A DNA stretch of 64,000 nt from JBQTIY01 sp052387675 (GTDB taxonomy: Bacteria > Planctomycetota > B15-G4): NCBI GenBank assembly GCA_052387675.1, contig JBQTIY010000004.1, positions 62,001-126,000 of the forward strand. The letters run 5' to 3'. Both the position numbers and the translations under genes were made by a program. The notes beneath the pieces were generated by a model. It did not search any database. It saw nothing but the letters and a program-made list of their open reading frames with translations, and was not told where the DNA came from. Positions within the stretch are counted from its first letter, which is position 1; each line of letters begins with the position of its first letter. Shown in pieces: positions 52,537 to 60,379 of this stretch.

Positions 52537-53396
52537 CGCTCCGGTTGGCCTACAACACCAATGGCTGGCCGCAGCACGAACTGGGCGAGATTGCGCGCCA
52601 ATTGGCCGGCGCCGGCTATGCAGGCATCGCGATCACTCCGGATGTCTTTCATCTCAACCCCTACGGCCTCGGCCGCACGGGGTCCGCAGTGGTCGATCAC
52701 GGCGCTCGTCAAGCGGCGCGCGAGCTGCGCACGCGCTTGGATGATTTAGGTTTGGCCGTCGCGGTTGAAACCGGCGCCCGCTTTCTGCTCGATCCCTCGC
52801 GCAAGCATTGGCCGACGTTGCTGGATGAACCGAGCGACGCGCGGCGACGCCTCGACTATTTGCTGCGCAGCCTCGAACTCGCGGTCATCCTCCGTGCCGA
52901 GACCTTCAGTTTCTGGTCGGGAGCGGCACCTCCCGGGCTGCCCGCCGAAGAGATCGTGCAGCGGCTCTGCCAGGGAGCGACCTCCGTTCTGGAGGCGGCG
53001 CAGGGGTCCGGCTTGCAGGTGTGTCTCGAGCCGGAGCCCGGCATGGCCGTCGCCGGTCTGGAGGATTTTGGCGACTTCCTGCTGGCGCTTGGCCGGGAGG
53101 AGCTCCAGCTCATGCTCGATGTGGGGCATGTTCCGGTGACGGAGTCGCTGACTCCCGGCGAAGTCAACCTGGCCTTCGGCGAACGACTCGGTGGCGTGCA
53201 GCTCGACGACAGCCGGGGCGGCCGCCACGAGCATCTCTTCTTTGGTGAGGGGGAGCTGGATTTCCCCGAAGTTGCCCGCGCGCTGGAGCAGGTCGGTTTC
53301 GCGGGGCTCGCCTCGGTGGAGTTGCCGCGCCACGTCGCCGACCCGGTGGTGACAGCGCGTCGCGCAGCCGACTTCTGGCGAGCTGTCGCGGGCTGA
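52533..53396 (+). CDS. sugar phosphate isomerase/epimerase (xylose-isomerase-like TIM barrel)
   Basis: A 287-residue AP-endonuclease 2-type TIM barrel. Metal ligands can be seen as Glu in LEPEPGM (near 169) and Asp/His in LMLDVGHVP, with a second Glu near ASVELPRH. Members isomerise or epimerise sugars or are endonuclease-like; substrate is unknown. Overlaps the rsmB stop by 4 nt, so it is co-transcribed with fmt-rsmB, though unrelated in function. Confidence 0.8.
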   Translation: MTLRLAYNTNGWPQHELGEIARQLAGAGYAGIAITPDVFHLNPYGLGRTGSAVVDHGARQAARELRTRLDDLGLAVAVETGARFLLDPSRKHWPTLLDEPSDARRRLDYLLRSLELAVILRAETFSFWSGAAPPGLPAEEIVQRLCQGATSVLEAAQGSGLQVCLEPEPGMAVAGLEDFGDFLLALGREELQLMLDVGHVPVTESLTPGEVNLAFGERLGGVQLDDSRGGRHEHLFFGEGELDFPEVARALEQVGFAGLASVELPRHVADPVVTARRAADFWRAVAG

Positions 53397-53423
53397 ACCC
53401 GGCGCCGCTTCAGCCTGAGGCGC

Positions 53424-54698
53424 TCAGTGCGCTGCGGGCGGCGTCGGCGTGGCGACCGCGTGCTCGGCGCGCGCGCCGGCCAGGCGGTGCAAGACGTCAT
53501 CGTCCAGCAGCGCACGGGCTTCCTTGGCCGCGAGGAAAAGTCGCTCCACCCGCTCGTCGGTGGGCTCGTAGCCGTGCTGCTTCAGCCACCAAACGACATT
53601 GCTCTTGCCGGACATGGGCCCCACGCGAATCACTTGCTGGAGACCAAACTCTCCCGCAGGAACGCCGCTGTAGACGCGGTCGGCCAGCCAGTGGTCGCCC
53701 TTCTGCAGAGCCTTGATCACCGCCGCTGCGTGAACGCCGGTGCCGGTTTCAAAGGCGTCGCGTCCAAAGACCGGATAGCCGATCGGGATCGGCACCTTCG
53801 TGGCGCGGCTGGTCAGCCGCACGTAGTCGCCCAGCCGCCGCAGGTCGTTGTCGATCCAGCCCAGCAGCTTGAGATTCACCAGCAGCAGATCCATGGGCAC
53901 GTTTCCGGCACGCTCGCCGATCCCGAGGCCCGTGCCATGCACGCGGTGCGCGCCGGCCTGCAGAGCGGCAAGCGCATTCGGAATGCCCAGGCCCCGATCC
54001 ATGTGGCCGTGCCAATCGATCTTGACGTCTTTGCGACCGCTCTTGCGGACGAGTTCAACGGCCCAGCGGATGAGGTTGCGCGCACCATCCGGCGTGGCAT
54101 GTCCGCAGGTGTCGCAGAAGCACAGCCGCTTGGCGCCGTGCTCGAGCGCCGCGCCGTACAGGGCCTCGAGCGTGCGTGGATCCGCGCGGGTCGTGTCCTC
54201 GGTGACGAACATGACCGAGAGGCCTTCCTTCGCAGCAAACTTAAGTGCCGCGACCGAATGCTTGAGCATGGTCTGGAGATCCCAGTCCTCGGTGTAGGCC
54301 CGAATGCGCGAACTGCCAATGAACGTGGAGACTTCGATCGGGACGCCCGTCTTCTGCTGAATCTCGGCCACCGGCCGGATGTCTGCTTCGACGGTGCGGG
54401 CGGCGCAGTTCGGCTCCAGATTCAGCCGGGCGTCGCGAATCTCTTCGGCCAGTCGCGTGACCGTCGCGACGACGTGCGGGCCGGCGCCCGGCAAGCCGAT
54501 GTTGGGGTAGCGCAATCCCAGCGCCGACATCAGGTGCAGAAGCTCAATCTTTTCGGCGAGTGTCGGAGCGGTGACGGAGGGGCACTGCAGACCGTCGCGC
54601 AGAGTCTCGTCGTCGAACTCAATGGGATGGGGCGGCCGTGGCACAGCCCCGACGGAGTTCCAGTCATAGATCAGGTCGTCGGGCGCGGGCTCAGCCAT
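53424..54698 (-). CDS. LeuA/homocitrate-synthase-like HMGL domain enzyme
   Basis: A 424-residue DRE-TIM metallolyase. DDETLRDGLQCP gives the metal Asp and Arg, HGHMDRGLG and GTGLGIGERAGN give the His ligands and substrate loop. CDTCGHATPDG replaces the more usual CDTVG. The C-terminal LeuA allosteric dimer domain is missing; only a helical ~100-residue tail is present. It condenses acetyl-CoA with a 2-keto acid, possibly as isopropylmalate, citramalate or homocitrate synthase. Isolated from other leucine genes. Confidence 0.82.
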   Translation of the reverse strand: MAEPAPDDLIYDWNSVGAVPRPPHPIEFDDETLRDGLQCPSVTAPTLAEKIELLHLMSALGLRYPNIGLPGAGPHVVATVTRLAEEIRDARLNLEPNCAARTVEADIRPVAEIQQKTGVPIEVSTFIGSSRIRAYTEDWDLQTMLKHSVAALKFAAKEGLSVMFVTEDTTRADPRTLEALYGAALEHGAKRLCFCDTCGHATPDGARNLIRWAVELVRKSGRKDVKIDWHGHMDRGLGIPNALAALQAGAHRVHGTGLGIGERAGNVPMDLLLVNLKLLGWIDNDLRRLGDYVRLTSRATKVPIPIGYPVFGRDAFETGTGVHAAAVIKALQKGDHWLADRVYSGVPAGEFGLQQVIRVGPMSGKSNVVWWLKQHGYEPTDERVERLFLAAKEARALLDDDVLHRLAGARAEHAVATPTPPAAH

Positions 54699-54747
54699 GC
54701 AGCCATTCTAGCAGGGCCGCGCGCGGCGTCTGCGCTCGTGTCGGCAG

Positions 54748-55797
54748 CTACTCGGAGTCGAAGGCGCCCGAGTCGAGATCGGCCAAGAAGGTCTCCGACG
54801 AGCGCAGCTTCTCGAGATAGGCGTGGAAGTCGATGCGATCGTCCGGGCCGATCGGCGTGGGAGTGCCGAGCATCCGTTCGACGACCTCGTTGGGGAGCGA
54901 CGCGTCTGCGGTGAGATCCTTGCCGGCATAGGCGCCTTCAAGACGCACGAGCTTGCGCCGCTGCAGCGGTCGCAGCACGCCGCGCCGTCGCAATAAGTCG
55001 CCCTCGCTTTCGCTGACCAGCCGCACGAGGTCCACGGCATCGACCGCACCGACACCTTCCAGGAGTTCCTGGAACAGCAGTGTGGCGAGGATGACCAAGG
55101 CATCGACGTCCAGCGAGTGTTCGCGCGCGAAGCCCACCAGGGGGGGCGGCGACTCAGCCGGTGTGAGTCGAAGCCGCTCGAGGACACGCGCCGACGCCTC
55201 ACGCGCACGCGACACGAGCTCGGGAAGCGCATCGTCCGACATAGCGCCGGTGCCGGACCAGGGATCGAGCTGAAAGAGGCGGGCCGCGCGGCGTCGGAAG
55301 ATGAGCGAGAGCCGGCGCAGATCGCTCAGGACTTCGGCGTTGGTGCCATAGGCCGTGGCCAGAGTCGGGCCCGCCGGCGGGGCCTGCTCCGGCGCAAAGA
55401 CTTCGCAGGCCGCGCGAAAGAGCGTGTCGGAGAGCCGGAAAGTCGCGCTGAGCGCCTCAGGCGCATCATGGGGCGTGGCATCTGGCAGGAGCAGACCACG
55501 TGCCAGTAGCCTGCCCGTCGGCAGCAGTCGGGCCAAAGCCTGCAAGCGGCCCGCACTGTCGACGCCAGCTCGGCGGGCCAATTCGGCGCCGGACAGGGCG
55601 CCACTTCCCTCCAAGCGAGCGCCCAGCGCAGCCAGCACGACGAGCGCTTCGTGATCATCCAATTCCGACCGCTCCAAGCTTTCGAAGAAGCGTCCCTCCC
55701 TCGGGCGCTCAGCGATCAAGGTGTTTCTCTCAGCGGTACCCCGGTCGAGAGCCTCGAGGAGGCGGGCCAGCGCGGCGCATTCGGGGCCTGGACTCAT
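54748..55797 (-). CDS. protein of unknown function with an internally duplicated helical unit
   Basis: ATG 55797 is used; a TTG five codons upstream is possible. The 349-residue, Leu/Arg-rich protein contains two related segments: residues ~46-100 (LDDHEALVVLAALGARLEGS...) and ~227-285 (LDVDALVILATLLFQELLEG...), each looking like a winged-helix or AAA-associated helical module. No AAA, catalytic or membrane motif is present. It is divergent from the signal peptidase gene at 55964. I cannot assign a family. Confidence 0.65.
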   Translation of the reverse strand: MSPGPECAALARLLEALDRGTAERNTLIAERPREGRFFESLERSELDDHEALVVLAALGARLEGSGALSGAELARRAGVDSAGRLQALARLLPTGRLLARGLLLPDATPHDAPEALSATFRLSDTLFRAACEVFAPEQAPPAGPTLATAYGTNAEVLSDLRRLSLIFRRRAARLFQLDPWSGTGAMSDDALPELVSRAREASARVLERLRLTPAESPPPLVGFAREHSLDVDALVILATLLFQELLEGVGAVDAVDLVRLVSESEGDLLRRRGVLRPLQRRKLVRLEGAYAGKDLTADASLPNEVVERMLGTPTPIGPDDRIDFHAYLEKLRSSETFLADLDSGAFDSE

Positions 55798-55963
55798 GCG
55801 GGGACAAATCAACCAAGGGGAGGGCGGGCCAGAAGCTGGCGCTCACGGCTACGAGCTTCGGCGCTTAGAGTAACCCCGGCCAGAGACCCTGCCTGAAGTC
55901 GGGCGAGGCGATTCGGAGCCGGGGCCGCCAGCCCGCAGCGCGTCCCGCCCCAGTGGAGCATCG

Positions 55964-57076
55964 ATGCGAGCCATGAGCAGTACAGGGCGGGTCCGAAAAT
56001 GGCGCCTCGCCGGACTGCTGGCCGTGGCAGTCATCCCGGCGGTCTTCGTGAGAGGCTGCGTCCTCGAGACTTATTCCGTCGAGTCTTCTTCGATGGAGCC
56101 GACTTTCCGGGGCGACGCGGGCGCGGGCGACCGACTCCTCGTGCTGCGGCGCGGCTTGGATTCACGGCCGCTGCAGCGCTGGGACGTGCTCGTGCTTGAG
56201 GGCGCCGTCGATCCCGAACTGCCGGTTGGATTCGCCGCGCTCCTCAAGCGGGTCGTGGGGCTGCCTGGCGAAGCAGTGCATGTCAGCGGTGGCGATCTTT
56301 GGGTCGATGGCCAGCTCTTGCGCAAATCGGATGAACTGATCGCCCGGCTGCTCGTCCCCTTTCACGAAGGCGACGGGCTGGAGGAGCCCTGGTCGGCGGT
56401 AGTCGAGTCAAACGGCAAACCTTCTGTGCATGCGGATTTCCGGCGCACCGTGACCGAGGGACTCTTAGGAGCGGAAGAGAGCGGGGGCGTTGCCGATACA
56501 GCGCTGGAGGTCGTGGTCGGGTCAGGCCAGGGAGTCCTGTGGCTTTCGCTGCGCGAGGACGGCGATGTGTTTCGCGTGCGCCTAGCTTCGGCAGAGAGGG
56601 GGGGCGCCTCGCTGCACCACAACTTGGGTGGCGGTGAAGTGGCCAGTGCTCACGACTTTGTGGGCTTGAAGCCGGGCGACACGGCGCTCTTCTGGAATGT
56701 CGACAACGGCGTTCGTGTGCTGATCAATGGGCAGGCTCTGCTGGCTTACGACTACCTGAACAACGAGACCTTGGTCTCGGGCAACCTCGGCTCGAATCGG
56801 CCCTCACTCGACATCACGGAGGGTGACCTGCAACTCCTCCGGGTGAGAGTTCTTCGGGACCTGCATTACACCGAGCATGGGGTCTACGGCCTCTCGGCGG
56901 AGTTCCCGGCGCGCGTGCCCCCCGCCCACCTGTTCGTTCTGGGAGACCACAGCGAACGCTCGCGAGATAGTCGCTGGTTCGGGCCGGTGGCAGTGGAGCA
57001 TGTCCGCGGACGGCCCATTGCCATCTACTCACCACAGGCCCGCCGCGCCTGGCTGGGCCCCGAGGGAAGCCGCTGA
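55964..57076 (+). CDS. signal peptidase I with large inserted domain
   Basis: A 370-residue LepB-type serine-lysine protease of the inner membrane; the N-terminal span is LLAVAVIPAVFV. Catalytic Ser43 precedes Met44 (SSSMEPT), Lys95 is in LLKRVVGLPGE, and the C-terminal box is GDHSERSRDSRWFG near residue 327. About 190 residues lie between the Lys and this last box, much more than in typical enzymes, and include a beta-sandwich-like part (LKPGDTALFWNVDNGVRVLIN). The start at 55964 or 55973 cannot be distinguished. Confidence 0.87.
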   Translation: MRAMSSTGRVRKWRLAGLLAVAVIPAVFVRGCVLETYSVESSSMEPTFRGDAGAGDRLLVLRRGLDSRPLQRWDVLVLEGAVDPELPVGFAALLKRVVGLPGEAVHVSGGDLWVDGQLLRKSDELIARLLVPFHEGDGLEEPWSAVVESNGKPSVHADFRRTVTEGLLGAEESGGVADTALEVVVGSGQGVLWLSLREDGDVFRVRLASAERGGASLHHNLGGGEVASAHDFVGLKPGDTALFWNVDNGVRVLINGQALLAYDYLNNETLVSGNLGSNRPSLDITEGDLQLLRVRVLRDLHYTEHGVYGLSAEFPARVPPAHLFVLGDHSERSRDSRWFGPVAVEHVRGRPIAIYSPQARRAWLGPEGSR

Positions 57077-57093
57077 TTGCCCGTGCGCCGCGG

Positions 57094-57123
57094 TTGACAG
57101 CAAGGGGCGTGGCTCCATAGAAC
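57094..57123 (+). promoter_or_regulatory. strong sigma-70-like promoter, possibly leaderless
   Basis: TTGACA (57094-57099), an 18-nt spacer and TAGAAC (57118-57123). The -10 ends 6 nt before the ATG of the GT2 gene at 57130, where transcription would be expected to start, so the mRNA would have little or no 5' leader. No Shine-Dalgarno sequence precedes that ATG, which fits. Confidence 0.5.
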
Positions 57124-57129
57124 GGCGCG

Positions 57130-57963
57130 ATGGGCTCGCCATCGTCGTCAGCACATCCGGCGGGAAGCGCTGAGAATCCCGGGTTGGAGCCTGCAGCGGC
57201 TCCGCGCCGCCTGGAGCGCGTGCTCGTCGTGATGCCGGCCTACAACGCTGAGGCCACGGTCGAGCGGACGTTTCGCGACATTCCGCCGGGGCTGGCGGCC
57301 GAAGTGCTTCTAGTCGACGACTGCTCCAGAGACAGAACGGTGGAGATCGCGCGCGGTCTCGGCATCACGACGCTGCGCCACGAACGCAACACCGGCTATG
57401 GCGGCAACCAGAAGACCTGCTACCGCGAGGCGCTCGCCCGCGGAGCGGACGCCGTGGTCATGCTGCACCCTGACTATCAATACGACGCTCGCATGCTCGG
57501 CGCGATGATCACAATCCTGCGACTGGGCACCTGCGACATCGTCATGGGTTCTCGAATCCGCACGCGCCGCGAAGCCCTGGACAGCGGCATGCCGCCCTGG
57601 AAGTACGTGGCCAATCGTGGCCTGACCTTCATCGAGAACCTCGTGCTCGGCCAGAACGTCGGGGACTTCCACACCGGCTTGAGGGCCTACACGCGCGAAG
57701 TTCTAGAGACCATCCCTTTCGCGCAGAACTCCGATGACTTCGTGTTCGACACGCAGTTCCTGGTGCAGGCTGTGCACTTCGGGTTCAAGATTGGCGACGT
57801 GCCGGTGCCGTGCCGCTATTTCCGCGAGGCCTCCTCGATCAACTTCCGTCGCAGTGTGCGCTATGGCTTTGGCACTTTGGGAGCGCTGGCCAAGTTCCAG
57901 ATGCAGCGTGTGGGCCTCGCGCGCTATCGCGAATTCGTGGCAGCCAGTCCCCGCCGCGCGTGA
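57130..57963 (+). CDS. GT2-family glycosyltransferase
   Basis: A 277-residue inverting GT-A enzyme. VVMPAYNAEATVERTF opens the nucleotide-binding fold, VDDCSRDRT and the metal-binding HPDYQYD (DxD-like) follow, with a GDFHTGLRAYTREVL acceptor region. A 30-residue Pro/Ala/Ser leader precedes the domain. Likely makes a polyprenyl-phosphate sugar (DPM-like) or transfers to a glycan. The stop overlaps the GT39 gene by 4 nt, so sugar donor and membrane transferase may work in series. Confidence 0.87.
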   Translation: MGSPSSSAHPAGSAENPGLEPAAAPRRLERVLVVMPAYNAEATVERTFRDIPPGLAAEVLLVDDCSRDRTVEIARGLGITTLRHERNTGYGGNQKTCYREALARGADAVVMLHPDYQYDARMLGAMITILRLGTCDIVMGSRIRTRREALDSGMPPWKYVANRGLTFIENLVLGQNVGDFHTGLRAYTREVLETIPFAQNSDDFVFDTQFLVQAVHFGFKIGDVPVPCRYFREASSINFRRSVRYGFGTLGALAKFQMQRVGLARYREFVAASPRRA

Positions 57964-59447
57964 GTCGGGCTGTGATTGCGCTGGTGCTGGCGGTGCTGTG
58001 CACCCTGCGGATTGCAGTGGCCGCGCAGTTGCAGCTCTTTGGCGATGAAGCCTTTTACTGGTGGTGCGGCCAGCGCTTGGCACCGGCTTTCGCCGACCAC
58101 CCCTTCATGACGGCGGGACTGGTGCGAGCGGGCACCGAACTCTTTGGCGACACACCCTTGGGCGTGCGCTCGCTGTTCCTCTTGCTCGGCGCGCTTCTGC
58201 CGCTCTGGGTTTGGCTGCTCGCGCGGCCCCTCGTGGGGGCGCGTGACGCCCTCCTAGCCGCCGGCCTGAGCCTGTGCCTGCCGATGGTCGGCGTGACGCT
58301 GGCGCTGGCCACACCCGACACGCCGCTGCTCAGTTTTGCGCTCTTGGCGATCTTGGGCTTCGAACGCGCCACGCGTACCAACCGGCCTGGTGCCTGGCTC
58401 CTCTGGGGCCTAGCGACTGGACTCGGTCTCTGTACGCACTACCGCTTCGCTCTGGTCCCGGCCGCCGCGTTGCTCTGGCTCGTCTGCACGCGCGCGGGGC
58501 GGTCGCAGTGGGTCCGGCCCGGGCTCTGGCTTAGCGGAGGCGTCGCCTTGCTCGGCACGTTGCCCGCCGTGAGCCTGAACTGGCAGGTGGATCTGGCTTC
58601 GCTTCAGTATCAGTTTCGCGAGCGCCATGCGGCCGACCCGGGACCCCTTGCCTGGCTCTTGCATCCGGGCGAACAGGCCATCGCCGCCTCGCCGCTGCTC
58701 TATGTTGCCCTGCTAGGGGCGCTGGTCTGGGCGGTTCGGCGTGCCCGACGTGGTGATGACCGAGCAGCCCTGCTCGTGGCCTTTGGCGGCCTGCCCATGG
58801 CCTGCTTCTTCCTGATGAGCCCCTGGACCGACGTCAGTCACAACTATTGGCACTGGCCACAGCTCGGCTATGCACCCTTGCTGATCCTGACTCCCGGGGT
58901 TCTGCGCCGGTGGTCTGAGCGAGGCGGCTGGAGGCGAGTTGGCGCGATTGCGGCCCCCGTGCTCGGACTGAGCCTGCTGCTCGTCCTCATGGTGGATGCA
59001 CTGACTGCGCGGACGATCCTCCCGCTGCGCGGCTTTTCCGGCTGGGCAGAGCTGACTGCCGCGGTGCGCGAGCGGCTACCGGAGTTGGTCCCGGCCGGCG
59101 CGGACCCTGGGCCGGCTCTGATCATTGCGGACAACTACGTCGCCGGCTCTCAACTCGCCTTCGCCCTCGGCGACAGAGTCGACGTCTACGTCCTCGATCA
59201 CCCGCTGAATCGCAAGCACGGCCGCGGACTTCAGTTTCGCCTTTGGGGCAAGGACGAGGCCGGACTCGCGCAGCGCGCCGGTGAATCGGCACTGCTCATT
59301 CTTGAGCCGACAGCCCTCAAGAGCGCTGATGATCACTCGTCGCTTGGTCGCGCGCTGACGCGGATCGAGTCCGGAAAACCGTGTGGTGAGTTGCGCGTCG
59401 GGAAGCGCCAGTTTGAGTTCCACTGCGGAAGAGTCCGTCAGCACTGA
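57960..59447 (+). CDS. ArnT/GT39-like membrane glycosyltransferase
   Basis: A 495-residue polytopic protein; GTG 57960 overlaps the GT2 stop as GTGA and was preferred over the longer frame from 57810. It has about ten membrane spans. The N-terminal loop carries FGDEAFYWWCGQRL, the acidic pair of dolichol/undecaprenyl-phosphate-sugar transferases (family catalytic Asp/Glu), followed by HPFMTAGLVR. The C-terminal ~120 residues are a soluble domain. Role is transfer of a sugar from a lipid carrier, perhaps one made by the GT2 partner. Confidence 0.82.
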   Translation: MSRAVIALVLAVLCTLRIAVAAQLQLFGDEAFYWWCGQRLAPAFADHPFMTAGLVRAGTELFGDTPLGVRSLFLLLGALLPLWVWLLARPLVGARDALLAAGLSLCLPMVGVTLALATPDTPLLSFALLAILGFERATRTNRPGAWLLWGLATGLGLCTHYRFALVPAAALLWLVCTRAGRSQWVRPGLWLSGGVALLGTLPAVSLNWQVDLASLQYQFRERHAADPGPLAWLLHPGEQAIAASPLLYVALLGALVWAVRRARRGDDRAALLVAFGGLPMACFFLMSPWTDVSHNYWHWPQLGYAPLLILTPGVLRRWSERGGWRRVGAIAAPVLGLSLLLVLMVDALTARTILPLRGFSGWAELTAAVRERLPELVPAGADPGPALIIADNYVAGSQLAFALGDRVDVYVLDHPLNRKHGRGLQFRLWGKDEAGLAQRAGESALLILEPTALKSADDHSSLGRALTRIESGKPCGELRVGKRQFEFHCGRVRQH

Positions 59448-59542
59448 GCGCTGCGGGCTGTTGGTAGGATGGCCGCGTGGATGGGCGACAGGCTCGCCCC
59501 CCGATGTGGCGGATGGGCCTCGCGAGTGGCCGGAGTGCGGCG

Positions 59543-60379
59543 ATGCGGTTTCTCAAAGTCGAGGGCGCCGGCAACGATTTCGTGCTGATCGACAGCTTTG
59601 CCGAAACCGTTACAGAGCCAGCCGCGCTGGCCATGGCGATGTGTGATCGGCACCTTGGCGTTGGCGCTGATGGGCTGCTCCTGGTGGGCCCTTCGCGCCT
59701 CGGCAGCGTGGCGCGCATGCAACTCTTCAATGCAGACGGCAGTGAAGGGCGCATGTGCGGAAATGGACTGCGCTGCGTGATTCGCTGGCTTGCGGAGACT
59801 GGGCGCGCCGAGGGCCTGGTCTCGGTGGAGACGGCGGCCGGAGTGCGCCGCGGCAGAATGCTCTCGGCCGAGCAAGTTTCGATCGATATGGGTCAGCCCA
59901 GCTTTCATCCCGAGGCCATCCCGGTGCGAGCGCGGGGCGACGGCGGCCTGCCGCCGGAAGTGCCAGTGCCGAGCGCGGCAAGGGCCACGCTGAACACTGG
60001 CTACTGCGTTTCGATCGGCAATCCGCATGTCGTCGTGCGGGTGGCTGATCCTTCGACAGCGGACCTGGCCCATTTCGGCCCGCTGCTCGCCAACTCACCG
60101 CTCTTCCCAGAGGGCGCCAACGTTCACTTTCTGAGTGTCGAATCGCCCGGACAACTGGTCGCCCGGCCCTGGGAGCGCGGCGTCGGCGCCACCCGTGCCT
60201 GCGGAACGGGGGCCGTCGCCAGCGCGGTTGTGGCTAGGCGCCTGGGCTGGACTTCTGCAGAGTGCACGCGCGTCAGCATGCCCGGCGGCGAACTCCATGT
60301 GCGTTGGGACGGCGAGGGTGCCGCCTGGCTTGAAGGTCCAGCGCGGACAATTTTTAACGGTGAGTGGCCCGGCGCGTGA
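59543..60379 (+). CDS. dapF: diaminopimelate epimerase
   Basis: Interconverts LL- and meso-diaminopimelate for lysine and peptidoglycan. ATG 59543 with GGAG 8 nt before begins at MRFLKVEGAGNDFVLID. The two catalytic Cys are in MCGNGLRCV and ACGTGAVA. Length 278 is standard. It shows that peptidoglycan precursors with meso-DAP are made. The stop overlaps the following gene by 4 nt if that gene starts at 60376. Confidence 0.95.
   Translation: MRFLKVEGAGNDFVLIDSFAETVTEPAALAMAMCDRHLGVGADGLLLVGPSRLGSVARMQLFNADGSEGRMCGNGLRCVIRWLAETGRAEGLVSVETAAGVRRGRMLSAEQVSIDMGQPSFHPEAIPVRARGDGGLPPEVPVPSAARATLNTGYCVSIGNPHVVVRVADPSTADLAHFGPLLANSPLFPEGANVHFLSVESPGQLVARPWERGVGATRACGTGAVASAVVARRLGWTSAECTRVSMPGGELHVRWDGEGAAWLEGPARTIFNGEWPGA

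Noticed and set aside
53427..54914. Plus-strand frame of 495 codons opposite the LeuA-like gene
   Set aside because: Arg/Val-rich shadow; the minus-strand gene has all DRE-TIM motifs.
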